From assembly GCF_964355755.1 (NCBI RefSeq), contig NC_092680.1:20997001-21057000 (forward strand): a stretch of DNA of 60,000 nucleotides. Reading direction: 5' to 3'. The stretch comes from Antedon mediterranea. Its lineage: Eukaryota; Echinodermata; Crinoidea; Comatulida; Antedonidae. Shown one piece after another: positions 44,716 through 57,800 of the stretch (the first letter of the stretch is position 1; every line of letters begins with the position of its first letter). The translations under genes were made by a program, and so were the position numbers. The notes beneath the pieces were generated by a model that did not search any database, was not told the DNA's origin, and worked only from the letters and a program-made list of their open reading frames with translations.

Positions 44716-45255
44716 ATTCAACACTAGCATAAAATGTAAATATTAATACTGAATAATTTTGCAGTTTAAATAACATACACAGTTAAACAATTTTAAAAAC
44801 ACAGTTAAACAATTTAACAATGGTTTGATATTATATATATACACAGTTTATTTGTTAATGAATTTTATACTAGATACAAATAGTCAACCAGATTAATACT
44901 GACGTGGTTGATTAAATATTATATACAATCACAATTAAATATACTGTTTAAAGTAAATTTTCCCATATTATTTGTTTTGAATCTATAGTTATAATATTAT
45001 AATCATATGAAGCGACTGTAATTACTACTTTAAAATCAAATACACAACTGCATTTTATTACGATTACGATGAAGAAAAAAATGCTTTAAAACATCTACGA
45101 AGACTAGCATGACTCTATAAGATGATAACGCAATATGTGCATATATGGCAATATTATAGCATAATTGAATATTATAGCACAATTCCAAAAATGAATTGAT
45201 TATAATATATCATGCCTTAAAAGATGTCTTTATTCTGTATAACATAAATTTATAT
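44716..45255. other. Gene B 3' flank, no gene seen
   Basis: AT-rich with short ACACAGTTTAAACAA-like words and no open frame of interest. It leads into the satellite region. Confidence 0.5.
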
Positions 45256-45387
45256 ATTTATGTCAAAAGTGGTTACTATAGCAATTTACCTGTACTATAG
45301 TACAGGGATTTTTTTCAAAAAATGTCCAATTTTCGACCTTTTTATTTTTCGATAAAACTGGTTACTATAGCACAATTGACATGCACT
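45256..45387. repeat. Palindrome-rich ~196-bp satellite, first segment
   Basis: GGTTACTATAGCA, CTGTACTATAGTACAGGG and CGACCTTTTTATTTTTCGAT match the main array at 48946-50640. A LINE interrupts the unit after GACATGCA. Confidence 0.85.
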
Positions 45388-46286
45388 TACCTTACAACAG
45401 GATCTTTGTAAAATTTCCAAATGGTGTGAGGATAATAAAATGAAATTAAATGCAAAGAAGTGTAAAGTCATGCACATAACTAGGAAACGTAATTATATCC
45501 CTCATTTTATTTATAAAATCGAATCCAATCCCCTTGAAGCTGTTAATTCACATAAATATCTTGGTATTAACTTCTCACGTGATTTAACATGGTCTGCTCA
45601 CGTTAATGATGTATCGATGAAATCTATGAGAATGCTTGGGTTTATCAAACGGTTTGTAGGTTTCAATGACACCGAAATTTTACTACGACTTTTTAATGCA
45701 ATATAGCTATTAACAAGTCATTAAGACGGGTTACTAAATTGTGTGTTGAAGGCGATTTCACTGACAGGCTTAAGACACTAAATTTACCAGATATGGTTCA
45801 AAGAATGAAATTTCATAGTATAATTTTTGTAGTTAAGTGTTTGCATAAGTTAATTGATTTTGATATATTTGAATACCTTACAATTAATTCTCGGTATCCA
45901 GAGTCCCTCACCTTTAAACACATGTATGCTAGAACTAATGCATTTAAATACTCCCTGTTTGTTAATTTCCCTCGAATATGGGAATGTATCCCGCATGAAG
46001 TTCGTAACAAAGTCCTGTTTAACTTTGGGGGGTTTAGAAGGGATTTGAAAAAATGTATTACTGATATCGAATTCATCTAGACTATCACTGTGTTTTTATG
46101 TCTATTGCGTTTTTTGTACTATTAGTTGGGAAAGCCACTCGACAGTGTAGTTCTTTTTAACTGATCCACTTTTGATTACCCGCAGGTGCTGATAGTACTT
46201 TTCTGTTTTATTGAATGATGCCGTGCCTTGTTTATGATTTTTGTATGTTACCTGGAAATTGAATAAAATAAAAAAAATAAAATAGA
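45388..46286 (+). pseudogene. 5'-truncated LINE RT C-terminus inserted in the satellite
   Basis: The plus strand encodes ISKWCEDNKMKLNAKKCKVM, SHKYLGINFSRDLTWSAHVN, then, after an internal gap with a stop near 45704, RLKTLNLPDMVQRMKFHSII and FVNFPRIWECIPHEVR. These are the thumb and C-terminal parts of a CR1/Jockey-type reverse transcriptase. The tail at 46255-46286 is AATAAAATAAA. About 40 residues are missing between the two parts. Satellite sequence resumes at AGAACCCATTATTCG. Confidence 0.75.
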
Positions 46287-46486
46287 ACCCATTATTCGTC
46301 TCTGCGCATGTTTATTATGCTATAGTAACCATTTATGTCAAAAAATAAAAGGGTCGAAAATCGGCCATTTTTCGAAAATTTCCCTGTACTATAGTACAGG
46401 GATTTTTTTTTTTAAATGACTAATTTTCTACCTTTTTATTTTTCGATAAAACTGGTTACTATAGCACAATGATTTGATTTGATTTG
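46287..46486. repeat. Palindrome-rich ~196-bp satellite, second segment
   Basis: Unit sequence continues from AGAACCCATTATTCG through CTGTACTATAGTACAGGGA to GGTTACTATAGCACAATG, where a different higher-order array begins. Confidence 0.85.
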
Positions 46487-48945
46487 TCTAACTGACTGCT
46501 TATATCAATATACTATATTTTTTGTGTTTCTGCCTAAGTCAGCTGTGTGACTTAAGCAATTAAGGAGAGCTGACTTATGATTTTTTTAAATAAAATAAGA
46601 AATACATTTTTATAGTATATTTTTTAACCCATTTGTTACAAATTCTTTCGCTTTTATTGCTACTTTCTTTTTCTAAAACCATCAGTGTTAATTTTAATCT
46701 GAAGAGCTGATGCTATTAAATTTTGTTACTTAAAGGTAGCATTTTTGTTTATAGATGATATCGACAGCCTCATAACAAAAGTGTCTAAGTCATAATTGTT
46801 GTTTTGTTTTTCTGCCTAACTCACTGCTTATATCAATATTACATTTTTGTGTGTTTCTGCCTAAGTCAGCTGTGTGTGACTTAGGCAATTAAGGAGAGCT
46901 GACTTATGATCTGCCTAACTCACTGCTTATATCATTATACTGCCCTCTGTACATTATCTCTAAGTGCTTTTATATACATTTGCACATACTCGGATCGTTT
47001 TTTGTGTTTCTGCCTAAGTCAGCTGTGTGATTTAGGCAATTAAGGAGAGGATACTCATGATTTTTTTAATAAAATAAGAAATACATTTTTATAGTATATT
47101 TTTTAACCCATTTGTTACAAATTCTTTCTCTTTTATTGCTACTTTTCTTTTCTAAATTCATCAGTGTTAATTTTAATCGGAAGAGCTGATGCTATTAAAT
47201 TTTGTTACTTAAAGGTAGCATTTTTTGTATATAGATGATATCGATAGCCTCATAACAAAAGTGTCTAAGTCATAATTTTGTTTTTTCTGCCTAACTCACT
47301 GCTTATATCAATATACTATATTTTTTGTGTTTCTGCCTAAGTCAGCTGTGTGACTTAGGCAATTAAGGAGAGCTGACTTATGATCTGCCTAACTCACTGC
47401 TTATATCAATATACTATATTTTTGTGTTTCTGCCTAAGTCAGCTGTGTGACTTAGGCAATTAAGGATACCTGACTTATGATCTGCCTAACTCACTGCTTA
47501 TATCTTTATGCTGCCCTCTGTACATTATCTGAGTGCTTTTATATACATTTGCACATACTCGGATCGTTTTTTGTGTTTCTGCCTAAGTCAGCTGTGTGAT
47601 TTAGGCAATTAAGGAGAGGAGACTCATGATTTTTTTAATAAAATAAAAAATACATTTTTATAGTATATTTTTTAACCCATTTGTTACAAATTCTTTCTCT
47701 TTTATTGCTACTTTCCTTTTCTAAATTCATCAGTGTTAATTTTAATCCGAAGAGCTTGATGCTATTAAATTTTGTTACTTAAAGGTAGCATTTTTTGTAT
47801 ATAGATGATATCGACAGCCTCATATATAACAAAAGTGTCTAAGTCATAATTTTGTTTTTTCTGGTTTACTCACTGCTTATATCAATATACTATATTTTTT
47901 GTGTTTCTGCCCAAGTCAGCTGTGTGACTTAGGCAATTAAGGAGAGCTGACTTATGATTTTTTAAATAAAATAAGAAATACATTTTTATAGTATATTTTT
48001 TAACCCATTTGTTACAAATTCTTTCGCTTTTATTGCTACTTTCTTTTTCTAAAACCATCAGTGTTAATTTTAATCTGAAGATCTGATGCTATTAAATTTT
48101 GTTACTTAAAGGTAGCATTTTTGTATATAGATGATATCGACAGCCTCATAACAAAAGTGTCTAAGTCATAATTTTTGTTTTGTTTTTCTGCCTAACTCAC
48201 TGCTTATATCAATATTACATTTTTGTGTGTTTCTGCCTAAGTCAGCTGTGTGTGACTTAGGCAATTAAGGAGAGCTGACTTATGATCTGCCTAACTCACT
48301 GCTTATATCATTATACTGCCCTCTGTACATTATCTCTAAGTGCTTTTATATACATTTGCACATACTCGGATCGTTTTTTGTGTTTCTGCCTAAGTCAGCT
48401 GTGTGATTTAGGCAATTAAGGAGAGGATACTCATGATTTTTTTAATAAAATAAGAAATACATTTTTATAGTATATTTTTTAACCCATTTGTTACAAATTC
48501 TTTCTCTTTTATTGCTACTTTCCTTTTCTAAATTCATCAGTGTTAATTTTAATCGGAAGAGCTGATGCTATTAAATTTTGTTACTTAAAGGTAACATTTT
48601 TTGTATATAGATGATATCGACAGCCTCATAACAAAAGTGTCTAAGTCATAATTTTGTTTTTTCTGCCTAACTCACTGCTTATATCAATATACTATATTTT
48701 TTGTGTTTCTGCCTAAGTCAGGTGTGTGACTTAGGCAATTAAGGAGAGCTGACTTATGATCTGCCTAACTCACTGCTTATATCAATATACTATATTTTTG
48801 TGTTTCTGCCTAAGTCAGCTGTGTGACTTAGGCAATTAAGGATACCTGACTTATGATCTGCCTAACTCACTGCTTATATCTTTATGCTGCCCTCTGTACA
48901 TTATCTGAGTGCTTTTATATACATTTGCACATGCTCAGATCGTCA
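46487..48945. repeat. Higher-order satellite, ~1.38-kb period
   Basis: Sub-units share CTGCCTAACTCACTGCTTAT and GCCTAAGTCAGCTGTGTGAC TTAGGCAATTAAGGA, with longer blocks (AACCCATTTGTTACAAATTC, GATGATATCGACAGCCTCAT) between them. Matching landmarks at 46811 and 48187 and at 47289 and 48662 give a period near 1375 bp, with nearly two periods present. CCTAAGTCA/TGACTTAGG is a palindrome around CTGTG. No coding role. Confidence 0.85.
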
Positions 48946-50660
48946 AAAGTGGTTACTATAGCACAATTGACATGCGCAGAACCCATTTTTCGCCTCTGCG
49001 CATGTTTATTATGCAATAGTAACCATTTATGTCAAAAAATAAAAGGGTCGAAAATCGGCCATTTTTCGAAAATTTCCCTTTACTACAGTACAGGGATTTT
49101 TTCAAAAAATGGCCAATTTTCTACCTTTTTATTTTTCGATAAAACTGGTTACCATAGCACAATTGACATGCGCAGAACCCGTTATTCGTCTCTGTGCATG
49201 TTTATTATGCAATAGTAACCATTTATGTCAATAAATAAAAGGGTCGAAAATCGGCCATTTTTCGCAAATTTTCCTGTACTATAGTACAGGGATTTTTTCA
49301 ATAAATGTCCAATTTTCGACCTTTTTATTTTTCGATAAAACTGGTTACTATAGCACAATTGACATGCGCAGAACCTATTATTCGCCTCTGCGCATGTTTA
49401 TTATGCAATAGTAACCATTTATGTCAAAAAATAAAAGGGTCGAAAATCGGCCATTTTTCGCAAATATTCCTGTACTATAGTACAGGGATTTTTTCAAAAA
49501 ATATCCAATTTTCGACCTTTTAATTTTTCGATAAAACTGGTTACTATAGCACAATTGACATGCACAGAACCCATTATTCGCCTCTGCGCATGTTTATTAT
49601 ACTATAGTAACCATTTATGTCAAAACTGGTTACCATAGCACAATTGACATGCGCAGAACTCATTATTCGCCTCTGCGCATGTTTATTATGCAATAGTAAC
49701 CATTTATGTCAAAAAATAAAAGGGTCGAAAATCGGCCATATTTCGCAAATTTCCCTGTACTATTATTATAGTACAGGGATTTTTTCAAAAATGTCAAATT
49801 TTCGACCTTTTAATTTTTCGATAAAACTGGTTACTATAGCACAATTGACATGTGCAGAACCCATTATTCGCCTCTGCGCATGTTTATTATACTATAGTAA
49901 CCATTTATGTCAAAACTGGTTACCATAGCACAATTGACATGCGCAGAACCCATTATTCGTCTCTGCGCATGTTTATTATGCTATAGTAACCATTTATGTC
50001 AAAAGTGGTTATTATAGCACAATTGACATGCACAGAACCCATTATTTGCCTCTGCGCATGTTTATTATGCAATAGTAACCATTTATGTCAAAAAATAAAA
50101 GGGTCGAAAATCGGCCATTTTTCGCAAATTTCCCTGTACTATAGTACAGGGATTTTTTCAAAAACATTGCTAATTTTCTACCTTTTTATTTTTCGATAAA
50201 ACTGGTTACTATAGCACAATTGACATGCGCAGAACCCATTATTCGCCTCTGTGCATGTTTATTATACTATAGTAACCATTTATGTCAAAACTGGTTACCA
50301 TAGCACAATTGACATGCGCAGAACCCATTATTCGCCTCTGCGCATGTTTATTATGCAATAGTAACCATTTATGTCAAAAAATAAAAGTGTAGAAAATCGG
50401 CCATTTTTCGCAAATTTTCCTGTACTATAGTACAGGGATTTTTTTCTAAAAAATGGCTAATTTTCTACCTTTTAATTTTTTGATAAAACTGGTTACTATA
50501 GCACAATTGACATGCGCAGAACCCATTATTCGCCTCTGCCCATGTTTATTATGCAATAGTAACCATTTATGACAAAAAATAAAAGGGTCGAAAATCGGCC
50601 AATTTTCGCCAAAAAAAACACCAAATTTCGATAAAAACTGGTTACTATGACTCTAAAAGA
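48946..50660. repeat. Palindrome-rich ~196-bp satellite, main array
   Basis: CTGGTTACTATAGCAC recurs near 49145, 49341 and 49537 (196-bp spacing), with shorter ~88-bp variants near 49625 and 49915. Each full unit has two fold-back blocks: GGTTACTATAGCAC...ATAGTAACC around GCGCAG...CTGCGC, and AAAAGGGTCGAAAAT...CCCTGTACTATAGTACAGGG...ATTTTCGACCTTTTT. Open frames crossing it are repeat by-products. Confidence 0.9.
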
Positions 50661-51062
50661 TGACGATAACGCAATATATGTGCATATATGGCAATATTAT
50701 TGCTTAATAATTAAATTCTAAAAAGTCGATATTTTAGCCATTTTTGTAAAAATCCCTGTACTATATACAGGGAAATTTTGGAAAAATAACCAAATTTCGA
50801 ACCTTTTATTTTTTTGACATAACTGGTTAATATGACTCTATAAGATGATGGTAACGCAATATATGTGCATATATGGCAATAATATTTCATAATAATTTAA
50901 TTTAAGACGATAGCTTGATATAAATAGTAAAACTCAGATGTATTTTAAATTTTATTCATTTTTTTGTCAATACCCAAAATTTATTTAACAATACATGATT
51001 CTTCTATTTACATTTGACGGTACACAACCAAACTGGAGATTAAATAACCTATGCTCCATCTT
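50661..51062. other. Decayed satellite edge and AT-rich spacer
   Basis: Two diverged satellite pieces (near 50750 and 50830) share ATATATGTGCATATATGGCA with 45130. The rest shows no feature. Confidence 0.5.
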
Positions 51063-51740
51063 GAAAAAGGTATAGTAGAATAGTAAGGGTAGTTGAAAAA
51101 GGTATAGTAGAATAGTAGGGGTAGTTGCGGTGAGATACAATACTGTGTAGATGTAGAAGATTGAGTAGAGATGGGGGCGCTTTAAAACTGAGTAGAGGTG
51201 GGCGATGCAAGACTGAGTAGAGGTGGTGCAACGCAAGATTGAGTAGATGTGGGGGAGATGCAAGATTGAGGGTAGGGCAATGCAAGATTGAGTAGAGGTG
51301 GGAAAGATGCAAGATTGAGTAGAGATAGGGCGATGCAAGATTTAGTAGAGGTGGGGAATATGCAAGATTGAGTAGAGATGGGGGCGTTTTAAAACTGAGT
51401 AGAGGTAGGGCGATGCAAGACTGAGTAGAGGTGGTGCAATGCAAGATTGAGTAGATGTGGGGGAGATGCAAGATTGAGGGTAGGGCAATGCAAGGTTGAG
51501 TAGAGGTGGGAAAGATGCAAGATTGAGTAGAGATAGGGCGATGCAAGATTTAGTAGAGGTGGGGAATATGCAAGATTGAGTAGAGATGGGGACGTTTTAA
51601 AACTGAGTAGAGGTAGCGCGATGCAAGATTGAGTAGAGGTGGGGAAGATGCAAGATTAAGGAGAGGTGGGGAGATGCAAGATTTGAGTAGAGGTGGCCAA
51701 ATAATATAGAGGTGGAGCAGAGATACAAAATTGTACAAGA
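51063..51740. repeat. Minisatellite GATGCAAGATTGAGTAGAGG, with ~213-bp higher order
   Basis: Roughly 25 units of 24-30 bp (GATGCAAGATTGAGTAGAGG plus TGGGG) run from 51130 to 51720. A block from GGGGGCGCTTTAAAACTGAG at about 51175 recurs at about 51383 and 51590, giving a second-order period. Minus-strand open frames rich in Leu, His and Ser across it are not genes. Confidence 0.9.
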
Positions 51741-54700
51741 TTAAGTAGATGTATGGGGAGTGAGTGAATCAAATGTATTATATGCAATATATATTCAGGC
51801 AATTGTTAATTGGAAGATTCAAACATTATGGCCGTCAATACATAATCAAAATTGAATTTACAAATACCGTCAACTTCTACTCTGTTTCCTCTAGCTGGCA
51901 GGGCTTAATACCAGTAAATAAAGGAAGGGTTAAAGGAAGGCGTTATTGGAAGATCTAAAAGTAATCTTTTGTGACAATCAATTTGCAAAAATTAAGTAGT
52001 ATACAATTAAAATAACGTTAAGTTAAACCTAATACAAATACAAGAACATAAATTAAATCAAATTCCTACTTTTTTGTATGTTTCACTTTTCAACACTTAA
52101 TTCATTTACTTAATCTTATACTCGCGGCATTGTTTAATGTTATTCTTTGCAAGTGGGTACTGTTTTCAGAAATAGTACAATTACAATGAACAAAACTGAC
52201 AGACAATAATACTTAAATTAAAGTATACCAAACATATTATTTAGTACAAGACTAACGTAAGTCACATATTATCTATGGATAAAATATAAATTGCTGCATT
52301 TTCAAGCAAGCATGTTTTATTTGTTTGGAGGAGTATTTTCTAAATCCTGCACATCTCCTCACAGCTAGTAAAGGAAGAGCATTAATAATAAAGTTTCTCA
52401 CTTTTCATTTATTGATATTAATTTCCCAATATATATACTGAGATATATATATATATATATATATACTGATGAAGGGCTAGTGTTGCCCGAAAGCTCTGCT
52501 AATTTTTCTGGCTGTTTTACTTTATCGTTTTGATTTAGCTTTTCGCTTTTTTTTTGTATCTCCATTGAGATCCAGCCACTGATACTCACAGCATTGTCAT
52601 TTTTTCAGTAATTTGTCTTTGTATATTATATATATATAAGATTGCTTCTTTTAATTTTGGTGAAATAAATTCTTTTGAAGTTCCATATGTTCTCGGCACA
52701 CTTTGTTATACAAGCCCGATGTGCAGAGAACACTCAAAATGCTTCTCTATAAGAAACAATCGACAAAATATTTATATACAGTATAATAAATTTGAACTAC
52801 ATTATGGTAAGAGCTCATATTTTAAAATAATAATCTAAATAAATACTTTGGTTTAACATTGTGACTTTTCAGCAAACTGCTTTTATATAATTTTTCTTTA
52901 AATTGCATTAACAAAAATCATATTGTACCACCCAATGACCTATCCTGATTGTAACATGTAGTCTGTATAAAGGATTGCAATAATAATAAAATAATTACAC
53001 AGTCCTTAAATTTCATTAATCTTAAAGGACAACTTCTATAATTTTGTAAACAGTTTATATCCAATTTATTTCTTTTCAAGATCTCTACGCTAAAATAAAG
53101 AAAATCCTCTATTAAGGACCAGATCATCTTATAATAAACAACATTAGCAATTATTTCTGGTCCATTATTTCACCACAAGATTGCATTCTACTAGCAATGA
53201 ATAGTTCATTGTATTAATATTTGTACTTTTTAATCTTTCTCGTTGTTTCTATTGTTATAATTTTGTATTTCTTTCTGTTGGATGATTATGTTTTGCTTTG
53301 GAGACCCACTTGATAGTTGATTTAGTTCGCTTTTGGGAATCCTGTCTCTCTCTATTGTTTGCTTTTATTTTATATCCGAGACAAAATAAATGAAATGAAA
53401 TTAATATTAATCAATAGAAGAAAATAATCTTATAGCAACATACTAAAATTATCTATAGTATAACAACCAACAACCGTCAATGATAATCTCTTAATATATG
53501 TATTTTACATCTGTATTTTTCTCCTGCATTTAAAAATAAATACTTTATCTATAGAACAGAGAACTTAATACATAGATATTGCCATCTAAGAGGTACTGTA
53601 TAACATTTGATATCCTCAGATACTAGATGACCTGGTTTATATTTTAATGTAACTTTTATATGTCTAACATGAACTTGTATTTTAAGTATTTAAATTATTT
53701 CATTAATTGTTATTTGTATATATTGTAAATTCAACAATGCTTCCCTGCAATAAAGAATTTGAATTAAATTCAGAGGGAATTATATTTTTCTCTATGGACT
53801 CTGTTTTAAGTACTGTATATTCCTGATAGAAAAATATAAGATTATACCAAATGTTATATTACACCAAAAAAAAGGCAACATATGTTATACAGTATTATAT
53901 AGCCTACAATTTATTGTTAGATAACCTTAAAGGTACATTCGTACTTGATGTCTCTGTCTGTCTATTCTATTATATAATTTTCCAATATTTTACTAAACAG
54001 CGCCGTCTTCCGTTCTGTTAAACAGGACAAGTGCGGATGTACCTTTAGTCAGCGAAGAATTATAGCAGAAACGCAACATAATTTATTATTCCTTGTTCTT
54101 ACAAGAGTACTTTTCTGTTTTCATTGAAAGATTTAAAACTATTTGAAGTCATAATTTAAAGCGTTAATTTATAGGTATAAAACATCTCAATGCTCTGATT
54201 TGCTAAAAACTCACATACCAAACGAAATATCAATTTTTAAAATTATATTTTTATATATGGAGCAGTAGTCATGTGATGCCATTTCGACCAATCAGTTATT
54301 ATATTTACTGTAGGCTATGCAATATCTTATAGGACATTCCAACTACTGTATCTATAGAACAGACATAATAGTCACTGATAGAATGTAATATATATTAGGA
54401 TGGGAGCTTTTTCCTTTCTCTTTTTTGTTTTGCAATGATAGCACAATGTTATAGCCTAAAATTTGCGGTCACATATTTCCATCCCGTTGATTTTAACAGG
54501 ATTAATTTCCTGGTTTAAAAAAAAAGACAAAATGATAAAAAGCTCCCTAAAAATTAAAAACTATATATAGTTTCCAGTTTATTCAATCAATTGAAAGAAC
54601 AACATGTTGGTCAATTATTTTTGACAGTACTTCTTTTTATCTTAAGCTCTGGTGTAAACTATCCAACTAGTTTGACAAAAAAAGTGTGATGTACCCAAAT

Positions 54701-54862
54701 ATGGTAGTGATATGACATCATCATGTCCGTATACGGACATTTATATCACATTTTTTTGTCACATAAAGTTTGATAGTGTAGACAGAGCTTTAACATCACA
54801 AACATTCAACAAGTAGCTTTATAAGCAGCACCTTTTATGTTGTATTATGTGTGGATACGATG
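51741..54862. other. Intergenic, transposon debris, no gene seen
   Basis: Contains (AT)n near 52442-52465, a hammerhead-like motif at 52466-52505, LINE-like 3' ends ending in AATAAATGAAATGAAATTA (53385-53402) and CAATAAAGAATTTGAATTAA (53748-53767), and otherwise AT-rich sequence. A TTTATT on the plus strand at 54578 (AATAAA on the minus strand) could serve as poly(A) signal for the gene at 54863-59450. Confidence 0.5.
52466..52515 (+). ncRNA. Hammerhead ribozyme-like motif
   Basis: CTGATGA is followed by A, GGGC, a 7-base loop and GCCC, then GAAA: the conserved core and stem II of a type I hammerhead with exact bases. After GAAA comes GC-TCT-GC-TA, which can form the very short stem III and a CUA cleavage triplet typical of ribozymes from Penelope-like elements. 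Stem I is weak because an AT microsatellite precedes the core. Confidence 0.6.
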
Positions 54863-57800
54863 CTATAAATCTCTTCTTACTCTCTTTTTCTTAGGCTTGG
54901 ACGCATCTTTCCAGGAATCTGAAACAAAAGTTATTCAATACAATTCAAATCAAACTAAAGTAGAACCCCTCCTTTGAGACACCCCTATACAGAGGGCATT
55001 CTCCTGCAAAACAAGTGCAAAAAGTTTTAGCCCTACAGCTAAACCCTGTTAGAGGACAACCCTATTAGCGGACGAGGACACTTGATTCAACACATATGAG
55101 GAACATTTGATGGTTCCCGAAGGTGTCCCCATAATAGGGCTTCTACTGTATTAGAAAATTAATCATTTTTAAGAGAAGGAAAGTTAACATTACAAAAAAA
55201 AATGGAGCTTAATAGTTGTAGATGCTCGACAGCCTTGCTTCCTTTTTTCATTATTTATAAATATCTCCTAGGATTGCCGGGTAAAATATTTCTGAAATTG
55301 GTAGTTGTGAACACAAAACAAGCAATAGAGTGAACAAAATATTGTGGCTATTTTAAAAGCTTACCTTTTTTTCCTTCAGTTTCTTGTGGTTGAGTTGGTA
55401 GTATGTCACTTGTCTCAGCCTTGGGATCTTCAGTTACCACTGGCTCTTGAGAACTGACAGCAGAAATACCACCAGACAAATCTGCAGGAAAGAAATGTAC
55501 ACATATTAAAACAAATAAAACCAGTGCAGTTTAAAGGGATATCTAGTTGATAGGTAGATTAGATAATCTGGAATTACAAGATTTAAAAGATTTAAAAGCG
55601 GATGATACTTGACACTTGAATGTTGTAAAGTCAGTCATTTTACTTTACTGACCATGGCAGCAAGTGGGTGTCAAAATGTATGGTAGGGATCAGTTTTCTC
55701 ACAAAGCAAATTTTGCCAAAATTTGCTGGACTAAAGTTACTCCAACTGATATTAAAAATGGTGTAAGAAAATTATACATAAAATAAACAATTATAGTAGT
55801 GATAGGTTGGGCCTGCCATTAAATAACACAGACCAAGAGCATTTGAAAGGTATATGTTGTCAGTTGGATAGACAAAATAAAATATTATTTTGATTGCATT
55901 TAATAGATTAGTAATACATCTATATAGTATCAATAATTTGGTCAGAATTCTATATTGGGAGAACACTGGGGATGTAAAATTTTACCAGAAATCTATAGTG
56001 TTTTCTAAGCTGGTTAGTAGAAACCTTACCCTCTGCACACAAAAAAACAAGTTTACTAGAGTAGAGTTATGAGTTCCCACAATCATTGTGTTGATTATCA
56101 CGGAACTGTGGTGGCAGTATTCACAGCTGGTTTGGGGTTTAGTTTGGATTTATTTCTTATATTAATTTATCTATCTATTATTTTTTTTTAATCATGCCCG
56201 AATTTAGATGTACTATCTAAACCTCTGCCTAGTAGCTAATTACAATGAACAAATAACACGATAATAACTGTGTTTTGTTCTTTTACCCTCAATTACTTAC
56301 CACTTGGCAGTGTAGTTTCTGTTGAAATTTCAGCTGGAATTTCTTCGTGTGATTTGGATTTAGTCTTAGATTTTTTATTTTTCTTCTTTGTTGGGCTTTG
56401 TGTGGTACTTTCTGTTTTAGGAGGAGTTTCTACCGATGGCGCTGGTTGTTTTTCTTGAACATTGTGCTCAATTTCCGATTTCATAGTATTAACTTCTTCT
56501 GTTGTTTGTGGTTTCTCTGTCAGGTCTTCACTGTTCTGAGCTTTCTTCTTTTTCTTTGACTAACAGAAAACAAATTAACTATCATTAATTTAAATTTTTC
56601 TAGATATTTTACAACCACCAAAAGTCATGTTTATTTAAATTTCAGTAAAATGACGTCGAATGAGTAAAACCATTTTCATCTATGAATTTAAATGAAAATC
56701 CATTTTGTCTTACCTTCTTTTTACTTTTCTTATCCTCTGCTGTTATGTCTGCCTTTATCTCAACTGACTCAGACAAAGACTTAGACTCTACCGCTCCAGC
56801 AACTGACTCCAACTGAGACTTAGACTCTACTGCTTCATCAACTGACTCCAACTGAGACTTAGACTCTACCGCTTCATCAACTGACTCCAACTGAGACTTA
56901 GACTCTACCGCTTCAACTGACTCCAACTGAGACTTAGACTCTACCGATCCATCAACTTGGCTTTCTGATATGTTTTGTACAGCATCACTCGGCTCAACTT
57001 TAGTCAGAATTTCCTCCTAATAATAATAATACAATGTTTCTAGGCGCTATACACAAAAACGATCCATAAAATATCCCAAGATAACCAAAAAAAAGAGGAA
57101 CTAAATACTGTATGGTCGCAAAACAGTAACAATAGAAATACTGGCAAAATTCCAATCTATGAAACCATTTTTTCTGGTATATAGTTACAATATCAAGTTA
57201 CAGAAAAGAATGTCTGGTACAGCAGAACTCTATTAAGGAAACATCTTAGGTCCAAAAAAGTGTCCCTAAATAGGGGGCAAGTTGTAGAGTAATAAACCAA
57301 AGTCCCATCGTTCATGACGTGTAGATGTGTCCTCTAAATAGGGGTGTACAAAAGGAGGGCTTGGAGCAGAATTGACATTGTGAGACAGGTTTAACTTCTA
57401 ATTTTAATCCCTAAAATCCTTATATAAATTGTTGATTATTGTTAATTGTTATAATATTGTTTGTAATGAAAAAAATAACCATTTTAAAATAAATGTTTAT
57501 TGAACTGAAAACTGAATAATAATATACCCTCATGATACATGTGTTGACTACATCAAAATCTATATAATTATACTAAATATAACAATTGTTTTTGTGATGT
57601 CATTACTATTTTAATTGTGACTATGACATGAGTATGGTCAGATTTAAGTACCGTACCTTTTTCAAACTATCAACTTCATGATCACCAGCACCAGTATTTT
57701 TCTTTTTCTTTTTTTTAGGGCTTTTTGCTTTTTTCTCTGTCTGTAGTTCCTCCTCTTTCTTGGAATAATCAATTGGCTGTTCAGCTTCTTTCTCTGGTAT

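Noticed and set aside
48853-50199. Plus-strand open frames with repeated LVTIAQLTCAEPI
   Set aside because: They follow the palindrome-rich satellite and break wherever the unit length changes; not a protein.
51049-51738. Minus-strand open frames rich in Ser, Leu, His and Pro (LPHLYSILHCP-type)
   Set aside because: They follow a 24-30 bp minisatellite with no start context, splice sites or domain; repeat by-products.
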